The notes beneath the pieces were generated by a model. That model was not told the DNA's origin. It worked only from the letters and a program-made list of their open reading frames with translations, and made no database searches. Below, piece after piece: positions 1 to 13,499 of a stretch of DNA of 64,000 bases. The first letter of the stretch is position 1. Each line of letters starts with the position of its first letter. Position numbers and translations under genes: made by a program. Source of the DNA: Pocillopora verrucosa (lineage: Eukaryota > Cnidaria > Anthozoa > Scleractinia > Pocilloporidae); contig NC_089319.1 of assembly GCF_036669915.1 (NCBI RefSeq), positions 1,768,582 through 1,832,581 on the forward strand. The letters are read 5' to 3'.

Positions 1-121
1 TGTTTTCTTTTGTTTTACTCTAAGTTTGATTGCACAGACTAAGCCTTACTGAACTCATTACTACATTGTTTTGGTTACTTGGCATTATACAGGTTTTTCC
101 TTTTTTTTTCTTTCTCTTCAG

Positions 122-1868
122 GCAGTGTATGGGTTGTATGGTGCCAGAGATGTCCTCGAACAAGACTGCAAAAACCTACATGAAGTTGTTGAGGTATGAA
201 AGGGACCATTGTCTTGTATTCAGACCAAATCCAGCTCAGATTGCATTTACTTAAAGTTAGTATCATGCCCTTTAACTTTTGAACATTACTTATTTTCAGC
301 TGGAAATGGATGGAAGAAAAATGGAACTGCCAGAGCTGGAGGGAATTGTTTTTCTGAACATTAACAGTTGGTGTGGAGGCTGTGAATTGTGGGTTAATGG
401 TGATGAGGAACACTCTTCACCACCAAGGTCAGTTTATTGTAACTGTTCAATAAAATTGAACACCATTTCATTTAACATGAAATTCAAAATAAAAGTACTG
501 AGAGATTTACAAAATAAAAAAAATTCAAAACAAAAGTACTGCTAGTTGGGGTCACAGCTGTGACCTTTAAAAGGAGAGGTCATTAGAAGGAACTTAAACA
601 TTAAACTTTAGAATGTTTTCAAATAAGAGAAGAAAGAAAGTTAGATGAGAGCAAATTTTTTCCTCAGCAAAAGAAATTTGCCCCCTGAAAATGGCACTCA
701 AACGCTTACTGGTTTGAGTCAGTGTGAGGAGATGAGTGACAATTACATGTGTTAGAAGCAGTACGCCTGGAGTCATTTTGTACGAGACCTGTTGTTAATA
801 GTAGTGACTTGTTACCAACTATATAACATGATCCATTCCTTATCCATGAACAATATAAATTTAAGAAAGCAACAAAATACAGGTAACTGGTAATTCTGTT
901 TACAGGAAAGATCTATTTTGTTCTTTTGGCAGCATTAATGATGGAATCCTGGAGGTAGCAGGGCTTTATTCCGCTCTTCACATTGCAAGGTTACAAGTCA
1001 ATATGGCTGATCCACTACGGCTTGGTCAAGCACGATCAATAAAAGTAAGTACTGGAGACCAAAGGTTTTCTGTGCACCAGTCTTCTTTTGTTTGCTGAAT
1101 ATAATCGAGAGAACAGTAACTCTGGTTAGATGATGTTACAATAATATTTATTTATATAAAACAATAGTTTTATTTGATTTTGGATTAATCTGCTAATTAA
1201 AAATAATAAAATCCTTTTTATCACTTCCTCTGGGATGGTATTTATTGGAATGTTACTGGTAGAGTGGAAAGTCAAGAAATAAGGCATTATTTTATGGAAA
1301 AAAAAAACAAAAACGTGATGCCAGTGACTTCAACATTATTATGTGGCAGTTGGGACTGTAAAGTAGAATATCAATCTGACAATTGGGAAGGTTATATTGT
1401 AATTCTTTTACTCCAAGGACTGGTTAAAATTTGACTTCTCCTGTCAAAAAAAGGGAATTTATGACTCAAGATGGAGGATTTTGTCGTGATATATAAATGC
1501 ATTTTCTTAACTTTTTTGCAAAGAAAGAATTGCAGCAAGAGGGGAGATTTACTTATCTGATCAAGGGAGTTACAATAAACACTATAGCTATCACATTAAG
1601 ATTTTCCTTTTTGGAACAAATGAAAACATTGTGACTTAAGGGTAGGAATCAATAAACTAAATGATCAGTTGTATCCCAGTTTACATTCTTTGATCTCAGC
1701 CAGTGCATTTTGATCTCTTCTCGACAGCTTACACTGAAGGACACCAGGTCTCTACCGGTTCAAGTAGATGGGGAACCCTGGGAAGAAGGCCCGTGTGTGA
1801 TTACAATTACTCATCATAACCAAGCCCTCATGCTGGCGAAAGGAGAGAAACAGGACTTGATATTATGA
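122..1868 (+). CDS. DGKE: Diacylglycerol kinase epsilon-type, C-terminal exons (partial)
   Basis: Phosphorylates diacylglycerol to phosphatidic acid at membranes. Only the last four visible exons lie here: 122-193, 300-427, 933-1044 and 1728-1868 (stop TGA 1866-1868). All have GT/AG boundaries and phases join without a break. They encode the diacylglycerol kinase accessory domain: [17 protein letters not shown], then [44 protein letters not shown], and finally the hallmark [13 protein letters not shown] with [10 protein letters not shown]. By memory of the family, the run QVDGEPW..GPC..TITH fits the epsilon isoform best; theta is the main alternative. The kinase catalytic domain and C1 domains lie upstream of the window. 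The tail after the last motif is short ([10 protein letters not shown]). A possible AATAAA signal lies at 2050-2055. Confidence 0.88.
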
Positions 1869-4800
1869 TTGACCTAAGTGCCTTCGTTATGACGGTTGGA
1901 GCTGTGAGAAGATATGCAAGGCATTTCAGAATTCGGGAAAAGAAGAAAGAATTAAACCTTTATGATACAGCTGGTTTATAGCTTATTATACCCAGGAGTA
2001 TAGAGAGGATATTCCGGTTGGAAACTCTTACACCGGCGTCTTACAGTAGAATAAAGAGCATCTTTATGAAGGGACGTCAGACAAGGGCAAGCGAGTCGTT
2101 GGTTGGGATGTTCGATTTTATTTAACTTATTTTTCATTTTAATTTGTAAAGATAGTTTGTTTCCCGAGACGTTCACGTAGTGCCCTATTGTTGTTTTTGC
2201 TTCAGAAATATAAATTTCCTTCATTTTGAAGTCGTTTTCATCAACAAATCCTTTACCGCCATTGTAAAGCTTTCACACACGTAGTTAATGTAAACCTTTG
2301 ATACAGACTTCTGGAACAATTGATTTCTGTTCGAGTAATCAAAACCGTGAATTAGAAATCTCTTTATTAGCCTTGAGAGTCAGAGAGTTTATTACTTCTA
2401 TCATCTTAGCCCTGAAAATTCTCCATACAGTATCTGTACTGAAGGGCAAACAGAGGAAGAAAATGTCCACCCACTCAAGACTCTCTTGATCGTTAAACAA
2501 TTTCTCCTTGTCAATACAACAAGAAATGAATTGTAGGAAGAATATGCCTACTGATGTCAAAGTGTAACTTGGTGATAACATAGTGGTTAACATGATGATA
2601 GAACGCTGTGTAAGAAAGTACAACTGTTATTGACTGCAAGGAAGCATTCCATGGAAGAGTCTTATTACTGCTTATAAGCATTTCAGGGTTTCATCTTTGT
2701 TGATAATTGAATTATAACTTCTTATTAAAATGGTTACATGATTATACTGTTCTTAAACCTGAAATCTTTAAATTAGATGTAATTGATTATAAAGTGTTCT
2801 AAAACGTTGTTTTGGTATAGAGCTAACCATACTGTAAATCGCTTACAACACAAAATGGAGTCTAATCAATTCACTGGTCGCGACTTCCCGACTGTCGTGG
2901 CATAACCCCTTCGCTGGGACGAATTACTCCTGGGATATATCATAACCCTCCCCTGGGATGAATTATCCTTTGGATAAATTCGCAAAAAAAAGTTCAAAAC
3001 CTGGCTAAGGGAGATCTGAAAAGCCCTGTGCTTCTCTGGTGAAGTGTTCCAGCGAGCTAATTTAATGCTCTTGGGTAGTGCCGGAAGGAGCGAAACGACT
3101 CTTCTAGACTGTTAGGAAAAACGGCTGTCCCGACAATCCAGCCATTTTCGGCCCGCCTCTGACTAAGAGCCTGTCACAGACGATTCTCCCGCGCATAATA
3201 GAGTCAGTCGTAAAAGACTGGCAGTGTAGCGTCGGGATTCGAGCTTTTTAATTAATTTTTTCAAACAATGTACCGTAGAACTTCATACAACGCGCGATGT
3301 ACAGTTTCATTGTTATATGCTAACTAAATTTGATTTTCAATGGTGAAGGGTTAAAGATGAGATTAGTTGAATACCTTGTCAAACTTGTAAGAGGTCATAA
3401 TTAACGGATTAATCCACCTTAGACAATAAATAACAAGACAAATCACCATGGGCTTTTGCTATTGAACGAGTGAACCAATATTGTCGGCTTGTTAGCGACA
3501 ACGCAAATTAGTTTAGTCCAGCGGCAAGGAAAAGAGGGGTTGAACTGATGAATTGAATAGATACACAGGAACATCTTTGGCTAAAGCTTTTCATTCTTTA
3601 CAATGTGAAGGTTTGTAACTTCGTATTTTTTCGGGAAAGGGGTGCAATTAAGATAAGTGTATGATTATATACAGTGTAGATATTCAACGCTCACTTGTCG
3701 CTAGGTGTTCGACTACAAGCTATTCGTTATTAACTATTTTTTACTCATTTCTCATAAACAGTCGATACAAGACGGCAGTTAAGGAAAGATTTAGCAGCGC
3801 AAACTTAAACAGGACCAGTATCTTAAAGATTTTAAAGTTTAACCAGTTTTGGAAAGGTTTGGGCCAAAATGCGACATAGCAACTTAGTTTATAAGAATGG
3901 GTGCGATGTTGTTAAATCAAGAGCTTTTCAGACATCCAGAAGTTATTTTGTCAAAATTTTGGATTAACACTTTAATCTGGATTCATTAAACCACCAACAA
4001 AAGCAAACATCCAGCTAATATCTTATAATTGTCAGTTTGATTTGTTGATTTATTCCCGCGGAAATACCTTCCGTTGCTGCATGTATATACATAAATACAC
4101 CCTAGCTACAACCATTTGGGGTTCCACACCATTTTCAAGCTTTGAAAAAAGCTAATACTGTATCATTTTGAATCGATTGATGTTTTTCTTGCTAATTGGT
4201 AGGATGGGGAGAGAAAAATTTTTGTCACTCAAAGGCGTTAAAACGTGCCATGTAATGCCGGTGAGAACGTTTTCTTTTCAGCTTTTAACTCCATGGTTTC
4301 TTTATAATTTTTCATGAATTTGTGCCACTCAAGGGTAAGGATGAATTTGCGCCATATGTATAAAAATATGACACTCAACTTCCCAGCAGGGTTTATCAGT
4401 TTCCAAAATTCTCTTCCGGAGGATTGATTTAGCCTCTTTAAAAGTTGGTTTTAAGCAAATTTGTTTTTTGACGATTGCTGCAATTGATAAACTGAACGAA
4501 CTCTTTGCTGGCGAGAATTCAACGAATTGAAATGTGCAAATGAATACCAACAATTGAAGATCGCAACGGAACGAAAACTTCGACGAACTCGTAACAACAT
4601 CAATAAAAACAACAAGCAGAGGGAAATTTGACAAAATTTGTCAAAAGCGTTAAGTTTCTCAATCTCCCCTTCCGTCTTTAAACGGTTCTCTTTCAAATCA
4701 TTACACAGAGCCACGATTGTCTTTAGGTAAAGACATTCTCATATTCAATTTCTGATATGATCACCTGTACGTACACTACTTACAACAAAGCCTATTAACC

Positions 4801-5568
4801 GAGACAGAGAGCAATTAATAACGTCAAAAAGCAACTCAAATTATTAAAGTGATCTAGAAAACATCACTAAAACTGTTTGCAATTCTTACTTCTACATTAA
4901 AAATTCCTAGTCACTGATATTAAAAAAAAATTCAATGACCCAAGCGATAATTTCATTCATTCCTTGGGGTTAAGTTGTTCATTCAAAAGACAATTTTAAA
5001 GACGACAATCGAAACAATAAAAACAAAAGGGGATTATTGGGATTGGAACGCAAATGGTTCTCGCATAAACCAATTATGACATTTTTGTATTGACCGAGAC
5101 ATGTTTCAGCCATTGAAATTAATTTATCGCAGTGTGAAACTAGATTCCATAGTACTTTGACCTCTGTGGGATGCAAAAATGTTGCTTTTGTGCTGGGAAC
5201 CATCAAGAAGATTGTCGTTTGTAGACTGAAAGTGCGTCTATGCTAGGTACGTTAGTCTTATCTCATTTGGTTTTCTAAAGTTTATTAGTTTAACTTATAT
5301 TATGTGCAAACGTTCATTCAATGAGCGGTTGTTTACAACTTTAAAATTAGAGGACGAAAGTAACTTCTGCCCAAAGTTCATGACGCAAAATATCCATAAA
5401 AATCGACTAAGCTGAACAAATTATTCATAAAATAGTTTTGCCAAGACGATAAAAGCGAAAAACTATTTCTTTAAGGATTGCAAGCGTCTCACATGTGATT
5501 ACAAACTACGGAAATACTGGTAGAAATTAATGTATGTGTTTATCCTGTTTAACTCACAAGATAACCAG
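1869..5568. other. Intergenic stretch with no recognisable gene
   Basis: No spliced or intronless reading frame here resembles a protein I know; open frames are under about 105 codons and AT-rich. Two near-repeats of a GGGAYGAATTA..CYTKGGATA motif lie at about 2909-2934 and 2951-2976, inside a GC-richer patch (2880-3240) that may be an old repeat. A degraded relative of the TIR element at 33510-33724 appears at about 2476-2572. Confidence 0.5.
2476..2572. repeat. Degraded fragment of the 33.5-kb TIR element family
   Basis: This stretch aligns with the reverse complement of about 33530-33625. Shared words include a CTTGATYGTTAA-type motif, a CTCCTTGTCA-type motif and a final ATATGC.TACTGATGT, in the same order and at similar spacing. 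It has lost terminal repeats, so it is a fossil copy. Confidence 0.45.
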
Positions 5569-5863
5569 TTTATCTTGGGACGAGCAGGTAATTTAGTGTT
5601 AACAACTGGGTTGAAAACGTAAATTAGCCACCGTAAAGGGTAAAAAAGCTGACGTTTCGAGCATTAGCCCTTCGTCAGAGCGATTGAAGAGCGTCGAATT
5701 GCTCTGACGAAGGGCTAACGCTTGAAACCTCAGCTTTTTTACCCTTTACGGTGGCTAATTTACGTTTTCAACCCAGTTGTTAACACTAAATTACCTGCTA
5801 TACTCTCCCACCGACGTAGCACTACAGTTCCTATAGAAACTCACCCCTTTATCTTGGGACGAG
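5569..5863. mobile_element. Hairpin (foldback) element with 16-bp target-site duplication
   Basis: Element 5585-5847 is flanked by a perfect direct repeat TTTATCTTGGGACGAG at 5569-5584 and 5848-5863, which reads as a target-site duplication. Inside are two 97-bp arms, 5585-5681 and 5701-5797, that are reverse complements with about three mismatches around a 19-bp loop. A 50-bp tail outside the palindrome (5798-5847) contains CTCTCCCACCGACGTAGCAC. The same arm and tail sequences recur, degraded, at 28930-29215. There is no coding capacity. The long duplication favours a retro-type insertion over a cut-and-paste transposon, but this is inference. Confidence 0.8.
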
Positions 5864-8800
5864 TTTGAAAGATATAAGCATGAGCAAAATGTGGCTTGCA
5901 CATGCAAGAAAAATCTCTTTAGGAATGAATATCTAAGGTCACTTAGTGGTCACCGAGGCCGATCAAAACTTCACCTGCATTTGAAAAGGGATATATAAAC
6001 GATTTAACTAAGCCTTTGCCTAAAATCGCATCTTTGTTACTACTGTACTAATGGCGAGTTTATCACATAGAACGAGCGTTTCGGGAATCTGGGCCGTGAA
6101 GTAGAGAGACAACCTTCTCGAAATTATGCGCATACAAGTATTTAGTACCTCAACACGATTTGACGTGTGCAAATCACGAAATTCTAACGGCATAATTCAA
6201 ACTAGCATTCAGACGGCTATTTACATAATAAGCTATAATTAGAAAAAATACAAGGTGGTTTAGAAAAGCGAAGTGTTTCTTTTGTTTTCTTCGGTTCTTT
6301 TTTTTTGGCGCCAAGCTTCTACAATGCATACTCGTCCTTATCACCAGGGTCTCTCTTCTTCATGTTCTCAGAGAGCCTGGGGTCCTGGTTCTGATGAGCT
6401 TCCTTTTTTTGTTCGGTCGTTTGCCGCGAAACTCATACATTTGCTCGTTTTTAAATTTAGCGTTGAGTACACTTGACGAAATCGATGAAGAGAAAACTAG
6501 TTTATCCGTGTTGGAAAACAGAATGGAATAGAATACCCAGTTCTAGCGAGAGATTTTTGTAACCCCAAAAACCCGACCCAAAGTTCACTCTGTTCACAGC
6601 TTTCTATGTATCTTTTAAACGTTTAACGCCTGGAGAATATAACTAACCAACTAACTAACTAAATGAATGGATAGATAAATAAATAGGTAAATAATGTTAT
6701 AAATAAGAAATAAAATTAACTGATGAAATTAATATCAAAAGATACGAAAACACGCCAGTGACAATGAAAAACTGACATGAGTAATATCTTTCGTTCTGGT
6801 CTGGCGGTCGCGTCAATGTTATCGATTACATGATGGTTGGTCTCGTCCACCTTGTGAACACGAGAACAGCTGTAAACCGCCCTCCGCCTTGTTGTAAACA
6901 GTGCAGCGAAGGGCGCGTAACCTTGCTTTTTCCAGGTGGGCGAAATGAAAACCGAAACAAGTTTGCATAGAGAGATAAGTGATGGATTCCTCTATCTCGC
7001 AATTAATGGCTTCCGTGTTTAGGCAGAAAAACCTGTAATAAAATAGTCGAAGTCTGAGGTTTACTGACAGAGTATTATGGCTCTCGCTGGTTCAATAAAG
7101 GTCTCCTTTTCGAAGTCCGATTGTTATTTTAGAAAAACTTAATTTTAGCCGGCAGTGTTCATTGCACAATTGACATAGCCTGAGGTATCGATTTTTTTCT
7201 GTGAAATATTAGGCGCTGTTTAACTTAGCTGTTAAAAGTGCTTGCAAATCAAATTGTTGACTTTTTTGTCTTTTGAATGCCTTTTCTTAAAATTTGCACC
7301 CGTAAACCATTCAACCTACCGGAAACATTAAAAAAATTAATTCCTTTGTTGAAAATTCAAAACATGATTGTTGCTCGTGTGTAAGCGAATTTAACATATT
7401 ACTGGAATTAAATGAAATACTTCAAAAAATTGTTACTTTTTCAGTTTGCTTTACAGAAGAAGAATGTCACTGAATAATATAAACTCCATACTGCTTGAAA
7501 AAAAATCAAAGTAATTACGGGTAATTAATCGGATGAATACAGCACAACATAAGTTGGCAAACACGTGTTTATGCTTATTATATGCGATGCCCTCTTATCA
7601 ATATTCATAACAGCATGTTGCTATACATCAGCAGATGTTATCCACGTGTAACAGAAGGTAGAGATTTGAAAATAGCATGTGCTGAAAACAGTAGAATACC
7701 TGACTTGGAGCTGTTAGTGATATAACAGTACGTATTCTTGGCGGATGTGATTTGGGAACGTAGTTTTTGGGTCAAAAGCACTAACTTGACTTGGTGATAA
7801 CCCTGGCGGTAAGATAAATTTTGTCTCAATTTCATCTGCAACAAATTCATTTTCTCTCAAATTAGGTTGAAAGATTGCCGTTTATCGTTGCATTTCAAAA
7901 ACAAAACTGATGTTAAAAAAGCTTTGTTCGGTTGAATTTGAGGTTACGCCGAAAGAGCTAAAACTCGCTGCATAATAATAGAAATAAAGATTAAAACAGC
8001 CTGTTTTCATAAGAAATATCTTTATGTTGATGTTGAATCAACGAAGAATGCTTCAGAATTTTTTTCTCACTTCTTTATAAAGTCGGTGAACTGGTGGTTT
8101 TTGAAAATTTCCAATGAAGACTACTTGATCGGAAGTTATGGTAAATTCTTGAAAAAAAAACTGAAATTAAAAGAAAAAATTGAAATTTTCGCATTTCTCC
8201 AAAAATTAATTCAGTTTTTGTATTAGCGGAAACTTGGTATTCTTTCTAATAATTGAGAATTACAAAAAACTCATTTTTGATAAATTTCAGTTTTTTTGGA
8301 GTGTTTGTTTTTATAACACACAATAAAGTTGCAGATTTTTAGGTAAAAAGAAGACAACAATAGAATTTTTCCAAAACTGAATAATCAGTTGAGGATACAC
8401 TATACACTATGTTAAACTCTCACTGCGTCTTTCAGTTATATATATTGTGACTTAAGTTCGGTTTTTTTTTTCAGCAATCTTTACTGTAACCTCTAAGTAT
8501 AATGCAGGCTTTGAGATTTCTTTATTCAATCGGAGCACCTTTAGGTCTTGTAATAGTTCGTATGATATCCACTTTTCTGATACGAAAAAAGATCCTAAAA
8601 CAACTTCACGGGTGAAAATCATATGAAACCTGTTTCCCAATGCAGCATGCGATCTAAAATAAAACCGATTAAGTCTCATCGCACGTGCGCCAAAGAGCCC
8701 CGGTTGATTTCCAGTCCAGAGGGCGTTGTCTTGCGGCTGGTTGATCAGTTTTCTTTTCTTTATTCAAATTTTAGCCGGTTTAGATCCACGCAAATAGAAA

Positions 8801-9806
8801 CACTCTTTACTTAATGGAAAAATTGTTTCTTTCCTGTGTAAACAATCTTCAGTAAAAATTTATTAAAATTCATCAGACTTCTTTGCCATAGAAGTTAAAA
8901 ATAGATACATTAATTCTGTTGGTTATGATACCAAGGGAAGCCCTCAAAAACGCTATTCAAAGCAAGGAAACCATCCCAGAAGCCGCGATGTAAAGTTTTA
9001 GTTTACCATAGGCTCAATTTGACACATAGCTGAACTAATCAGGATTTCTTGTGAATTGAGTCAACCTTGTTTATCTTTAGAGCGACATGGTAAGTTAACC
9101 GCATGTAATGAAAAATATTTTAACGGGAGTACCTGCTTTGCCTCGGCAACGAGTTGATATATATCTTTGTAAAGATATAGAAAAGTGTCAGTTGCTGAAA
9201 CTTTGTTTTCAAATGCAAATTGGTTTTCAACAAGTCTTTGCTTGTAGCCTTCAATTCGGGATTACTTTTTCGCCTGTCGAGGTTATGGGAGTTTTCAATA
9301 CAATGAAAATGATATATAAAAGTTTAATCGAATTTGTCCCGAATTAAATGACTGCGATTTGCTTGAAACAGAATTATGAATATTCAACTTAATTGATTTA
9401 TCCCCAAGAAAGTTCGGCACGCGTTTGTGAAATGGCATGTATCAAATATATTCATAAAAACAACCCGAAGCGTTTTTTCTTCTAGAGGCCATGCGACTGA
9501 CAAGCTGTCCGCGGGCTTCTTTGTTACACCGACTCGTTTGTACATAACAAATGAATGATTTTATTCATATGTTAATGCAGCGCAAGCTCTAAGCACCTCT
9601 GCCACTTGAATAACTTGTTTTGTCTTCTTTCACACGAACAGCATTATTGCTCCCTGAGGAGAGACAACGAGCTTCTGTGATTGGACCATCCATCACAACT
9701 GCGGTTATCGAAATACTTCTGCCTCGTGCCATTAGGAGAACAAATTAACATCGTTGTTACTAGTTCGGTTCATTAACCAGTCAGTCAGCTAAACAACACA
9801 GCCGCG
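5864..9806. other. Intergenic stretch with no recognisable gene
   Basis: Nothing that looks like a coding exon is visible. The stretch contains AT-rich low-complexity sequence at 6640-6720 (AACTAACTAA and ATAAATA-like) and at 8150-8300 (A/T runs). The last few hundred bases before 9807 should hold the promoter and 5' UTR of the meteorin-like gene, but no clear core element is seen. Confidence 0.45.
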
Positions 9807-12800
9807 ATGGAGTACTGCACGTCATTCAAAGTTGTTCGCTGGCTTCTGTTATTGACTTGTTTCAACTCGGTGTGTCCCACCAGCTTGGAAGAAGATTGCA
9901 TCTGGCGAGGAAGGTAGGAAAATAACTCAGTTTTGGTAGTTTACTGTGAACAGAAGACGTCAGTAATTATCAGTGCGGAAAGATTTTTAATAAACCGAGC
10001 GCGTGCCAAATGAGTATGTGGTGAAGACTCGAAGCTGCAGTTCTAAGAAACAATTATTAAATACCGTAACCAACGCGCAACTTCCCCTCGACCGGTATTC
10101 TTTGGTTTAATTTTGCAAGTTTTTGAGTTACATCGATATGTCCGCGCCATTTTATGACCAGCGCAAGTTTAAGTGTTTTGTTTTGATAGTAGGCGATAGT
10201 CCGCGTAAATCGTTGTTGTTAATTTTATGAAAAGAGTTTTAGATAGCCGTATCTGAACTTGTTCTTATCCGGTTGACAGAAAAGAAACAGATTTGTTCGA
10301 TGAATGGAAACCATGCTCAAAATACAAAGTTTCCCAGCAATGACGTTACTGGATTGTACACACGAACTATCAAATTTGACAAGCAATTATGAGACAACAC
10401 AATGTGAAAAATTTCAAGGTCTACTTGGTAAAAAGCTTGGTAAAACACAGTTGATGGCGAATCTGTTCCCCTTTTTCCAGTTTTCATGAGTGCTCTGTAA
10501 AATTAGTGCAACGTCGTGTAGAATGATGAATTCGAACTTGTTTTCTTTTTCATCTGGAGTATTAACTGTCTGTTTGGGGCACGTGCTTTGCTTTTGTGTT
10601 TGCGGAGACCCATTGTTTGAATGCGCGCAAACAAAAGGAACAGCGAGTGCGTAGTTCCCGATTTGCCTAACAGAATTGTGTTATTGTTCACTTTGCTTCT
10701 TCTCTTTGTGTGTTTTTGCAATTCACGAGAGAAAGTGGAAAACGCATGTTCTCTAACAAAAAACCGGAAACAAAAATACAAAACCATTTTACCATCCCAA
10801 CGTCTTTTTTTCGGCGTCAAAGTTATTCAATCAAAATATAACCGCATTCAATCAAAATATAACCGCCAGGTGCTGGTATAATTTAATTCTGAAGAGGGCT
10901 CTCAGGCCCATATCACGAAATTTATCACGGCAAAATGCGCGCAAGTTTTCTTTCTCACATAAATAATTCAACCAAAGAATATTCTGGAGGCAACACGCTA
11001 ATCCAAATAACTGTTGACAAGATTTATAATCTCGATAAGAGACAAAGCTGATAAAGGAAAAAAATTGAAAAAATTCAAGCTTTTCGCCTTAGGAAAGTGT
11101 AATGATATTTGAGATTTGGAATATCAATGAGCTCTTTACCTTATCTCTGATTAAAATCGTATTGGCTGTTTTTAGCCATCTTTTGCTAAGAGATAGATAG
11201 CTTTCCCGCTAAAAGACAGAGAAAGAAATATTCTCAATTATTGACGAAAATATGCGACATCTTTTTGGCAAAAGCTATCTTACATTTCGTTTTGTCGCCA
11301 ACGCACAAGTTACGCATCTTTAGGCATGAACCATGCACTTAGGACTAAAACCGTTTTTTCCGAATGTCGTGACCTCTGATAAGCTTTATTTTATATTTTG
11401 TCGGAATGTTTCGGGTGAGTAACATCAGTAACGTACATTTTGCCTTTACACAACCTAAGTAACGTTATTAAGAAAATGGCGCGCAATATCTAATTCCATC
11501 TTTTGGAATTATCTGCTATCTGAAATGTGAGCTTTGAAAATGTGAAAAATATCTTTAAAACGTTAAAGAAAGGAGTTTAGAGTATGGTGAATCGCGTAAC
11601 ACTTCACATCCTATGAAAATTGTTTTTTTGAATAAGTTCAAGTCGCGTATCACTCTCCAGTCTTTCCACATACTCATGTAATGTGGGCGCCTTCTTGAGC
11701 AAAACTCTCTCCTGTCAAGGGCGAGTAGTTCTTTAGTAAACAAAAACCTCAAACGAATCGCCACACTAATACATTTTTTTTTTGGTGCACCGAATTCCAA
11801 TTACATCCTCTTAATACAGGTTCGACTGTAGCTTACATAAAATTTCTGGTGGGCTATATTGCGAAGTTTTTTGCTAATATGAATTCATTTCTTCTGATAG
11901 AAATTGTCGTCGATACTGTATGTATGACGTAACCAAAACGCTGCCAGTAATAACTGACTGTGTCCCTGTAGCTAATGAGACTTAATATAGCAACCCCGAT
12001 GTATAATTACTCTTTGAACTTCCTTTTGCCAGCGGTGTTCCTCGTCAAGAAAGGCCATCAGTAGTCAGCATAGAGACCAAGTGTCACCAAGGGGAACTTC
12101 ATTGGTCAGACCCTTTTGGTGGCCTGCGAGTCACGTTCAATCCACGTGATGTGCACGCCGACTATAAACTGTGTTTTACCGCACGGCATCCTGGTGTAAG
12201 GATTTACATTGAGTGGGGACAGAATTTGACTTTGTTGAGAGGAACTGAGGAAAACGAGACAAGAAATGCAGTTTGCGTAAAGAGCTCCGCGGCGCAACGT
12301 CCAGTGTTGTACCTAGAAACTCAGGAAGACCAAATAATGACACAACTGAATTACACTGTGCTGGTGAATGGTAGAAAGAGACCCATACATAAAAGACGAA
12401 AAGGTAAAATGACTGAGAATGAATTCTTAACATGACACGCAACGCAACGTTGATCGCACACTCTTGTAGTTGTTTAGATCGATGCCGTGGCTTTAGCAGG
12501 CCATAATTGTGTTCAATCCCTGCCTGGGTCATCGTGTTGTGACATGTGACTCTAACAGTGCCCCTCCTCGCCAATGATTGGCTGCAAGCTTTACGTAAAA
12601 CTTGACAACCCTCGGAGGGGGGGAGTCTGGAAAGGGTTAGCACCCCACAGGAGAGGAGTAGCAATACTCCGACTCGCAGCCTTAATCCCACAGACGACAG
12701 TCTTGTTCCCGCGCACAGCCTTTTTCGGAGATAGCCATGATGACGCACATGACTAAATTAAAACCACGGAGGACTTTTCCCCTGACAATTGATAGAACCA

Positions 12801-13499
12801 TCAATAGCAAGAAATTGTCAGCAGGTGAATTGAGCCATAGAATACTCATCAACAATTTGCTTGAACTGGCCGTAACATGTAATTCATTATTTTTTATCCA
12901 CAGAATGCAAGCCATGTCACTATAGAGAACTGCTCAGATCTTTTTGCGAAGCAAATTTTGGTAAGTATAGATACAGTAATTCGGTCCAATATGGCCATCT
13001 TAAAAGATTCTGAAGCTGACGTTTTTGAGCGTCAGCCCCAGGTCAGAGTGACGTAATAGCAAGGGTTTTCGCCTATAGCGACTGGGTCCGCCGTTTTGTG
13101 TCTCAGTATGATTGATGATAAACAACATGATTAATATTGATAAAGATAATTATTTCATGCATAGCTAACCTTAAGTTTTCTATTATAGTTGTTCGAGGGT
13201 ATATCAGGAGACTTATTCCCGTCGGAAATGGTCTGACTGAACAAGCTGATTTTGAAGCAACAGAAATCATCAGACAAGAACATGAAATTTTTGTGAAACA
13301 CGACGCAAACAAATTCGCTGGGTCTATCAATGTTCCTGGTGGCTGCCATTGGAGAGAAACAATGAACCAGCTTTTATTGTTGACGGGAAACCTTAAGGGT
13401 GGTAAAGGACCTGCGCTACAGTGTTATATTCAGGAAGAGGCTTGGGTCAACATTCCCAAAGAAGACATTCTGCATTTCTGCAAAGTGGTTCATGTTTAA
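9807..13499 (+). CDS. Meteorin-like secreted protein, complete, 4 exons, 281 aa
   Basis: Meteorins are secreted cytokine-like proteins acting outside the cell. Exons are 9807-9913, 12033-12403, 12904-12960 and 13189-13499; all introns are GT/AG and the exons total 846 nt ending in TAA. The N-terminus has a basic residue then a hydrophobic run (VVRWLLLLTCF), a signal peptide. The mature part begins near LEEDCIWRGSG, matching the meteorin opening C-x-WRGSG. It then shows KCHQGELHWSDPFGGLRV, a Cys-rich knot ECKPCHYRELLRSFC at the exon 2-3 junction, and a C-terminal NTR-like half with GGCHWRE, LQCYIQ and HFCKVV. The mature chain has ten cysteines, the number conserved in vertebrate meteorins. Vertebrate orthology to METRN versus METRNL cannot be assigned. 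Predicted N-glycosylation sites include NLT, NET and NYT. Confidence 0.9.
10825..10866. repeat. Two tandem 21-bp units in meteorin-like intron 1
   Basis: ATTCAATCAAAATATAACCG(C) occurs twice head-to-tail at 10825-10845 and 10846-10866. Only two copies are present, so it is a small slippage-type duplication. Confidence 0.75.

Noticed and set aside
12176-12748. 190-codon minus-strand frame over meteorin-like exon 2
   Set aside because: Antisense to a confirmed exon, with no recognisable domain.
13010-13050. A further copy of the hairpin element (GACGTTTTTGAGCGTCAGCC)
   Set aside because: Only a short, drifted match to part of one arm; not enough to call.
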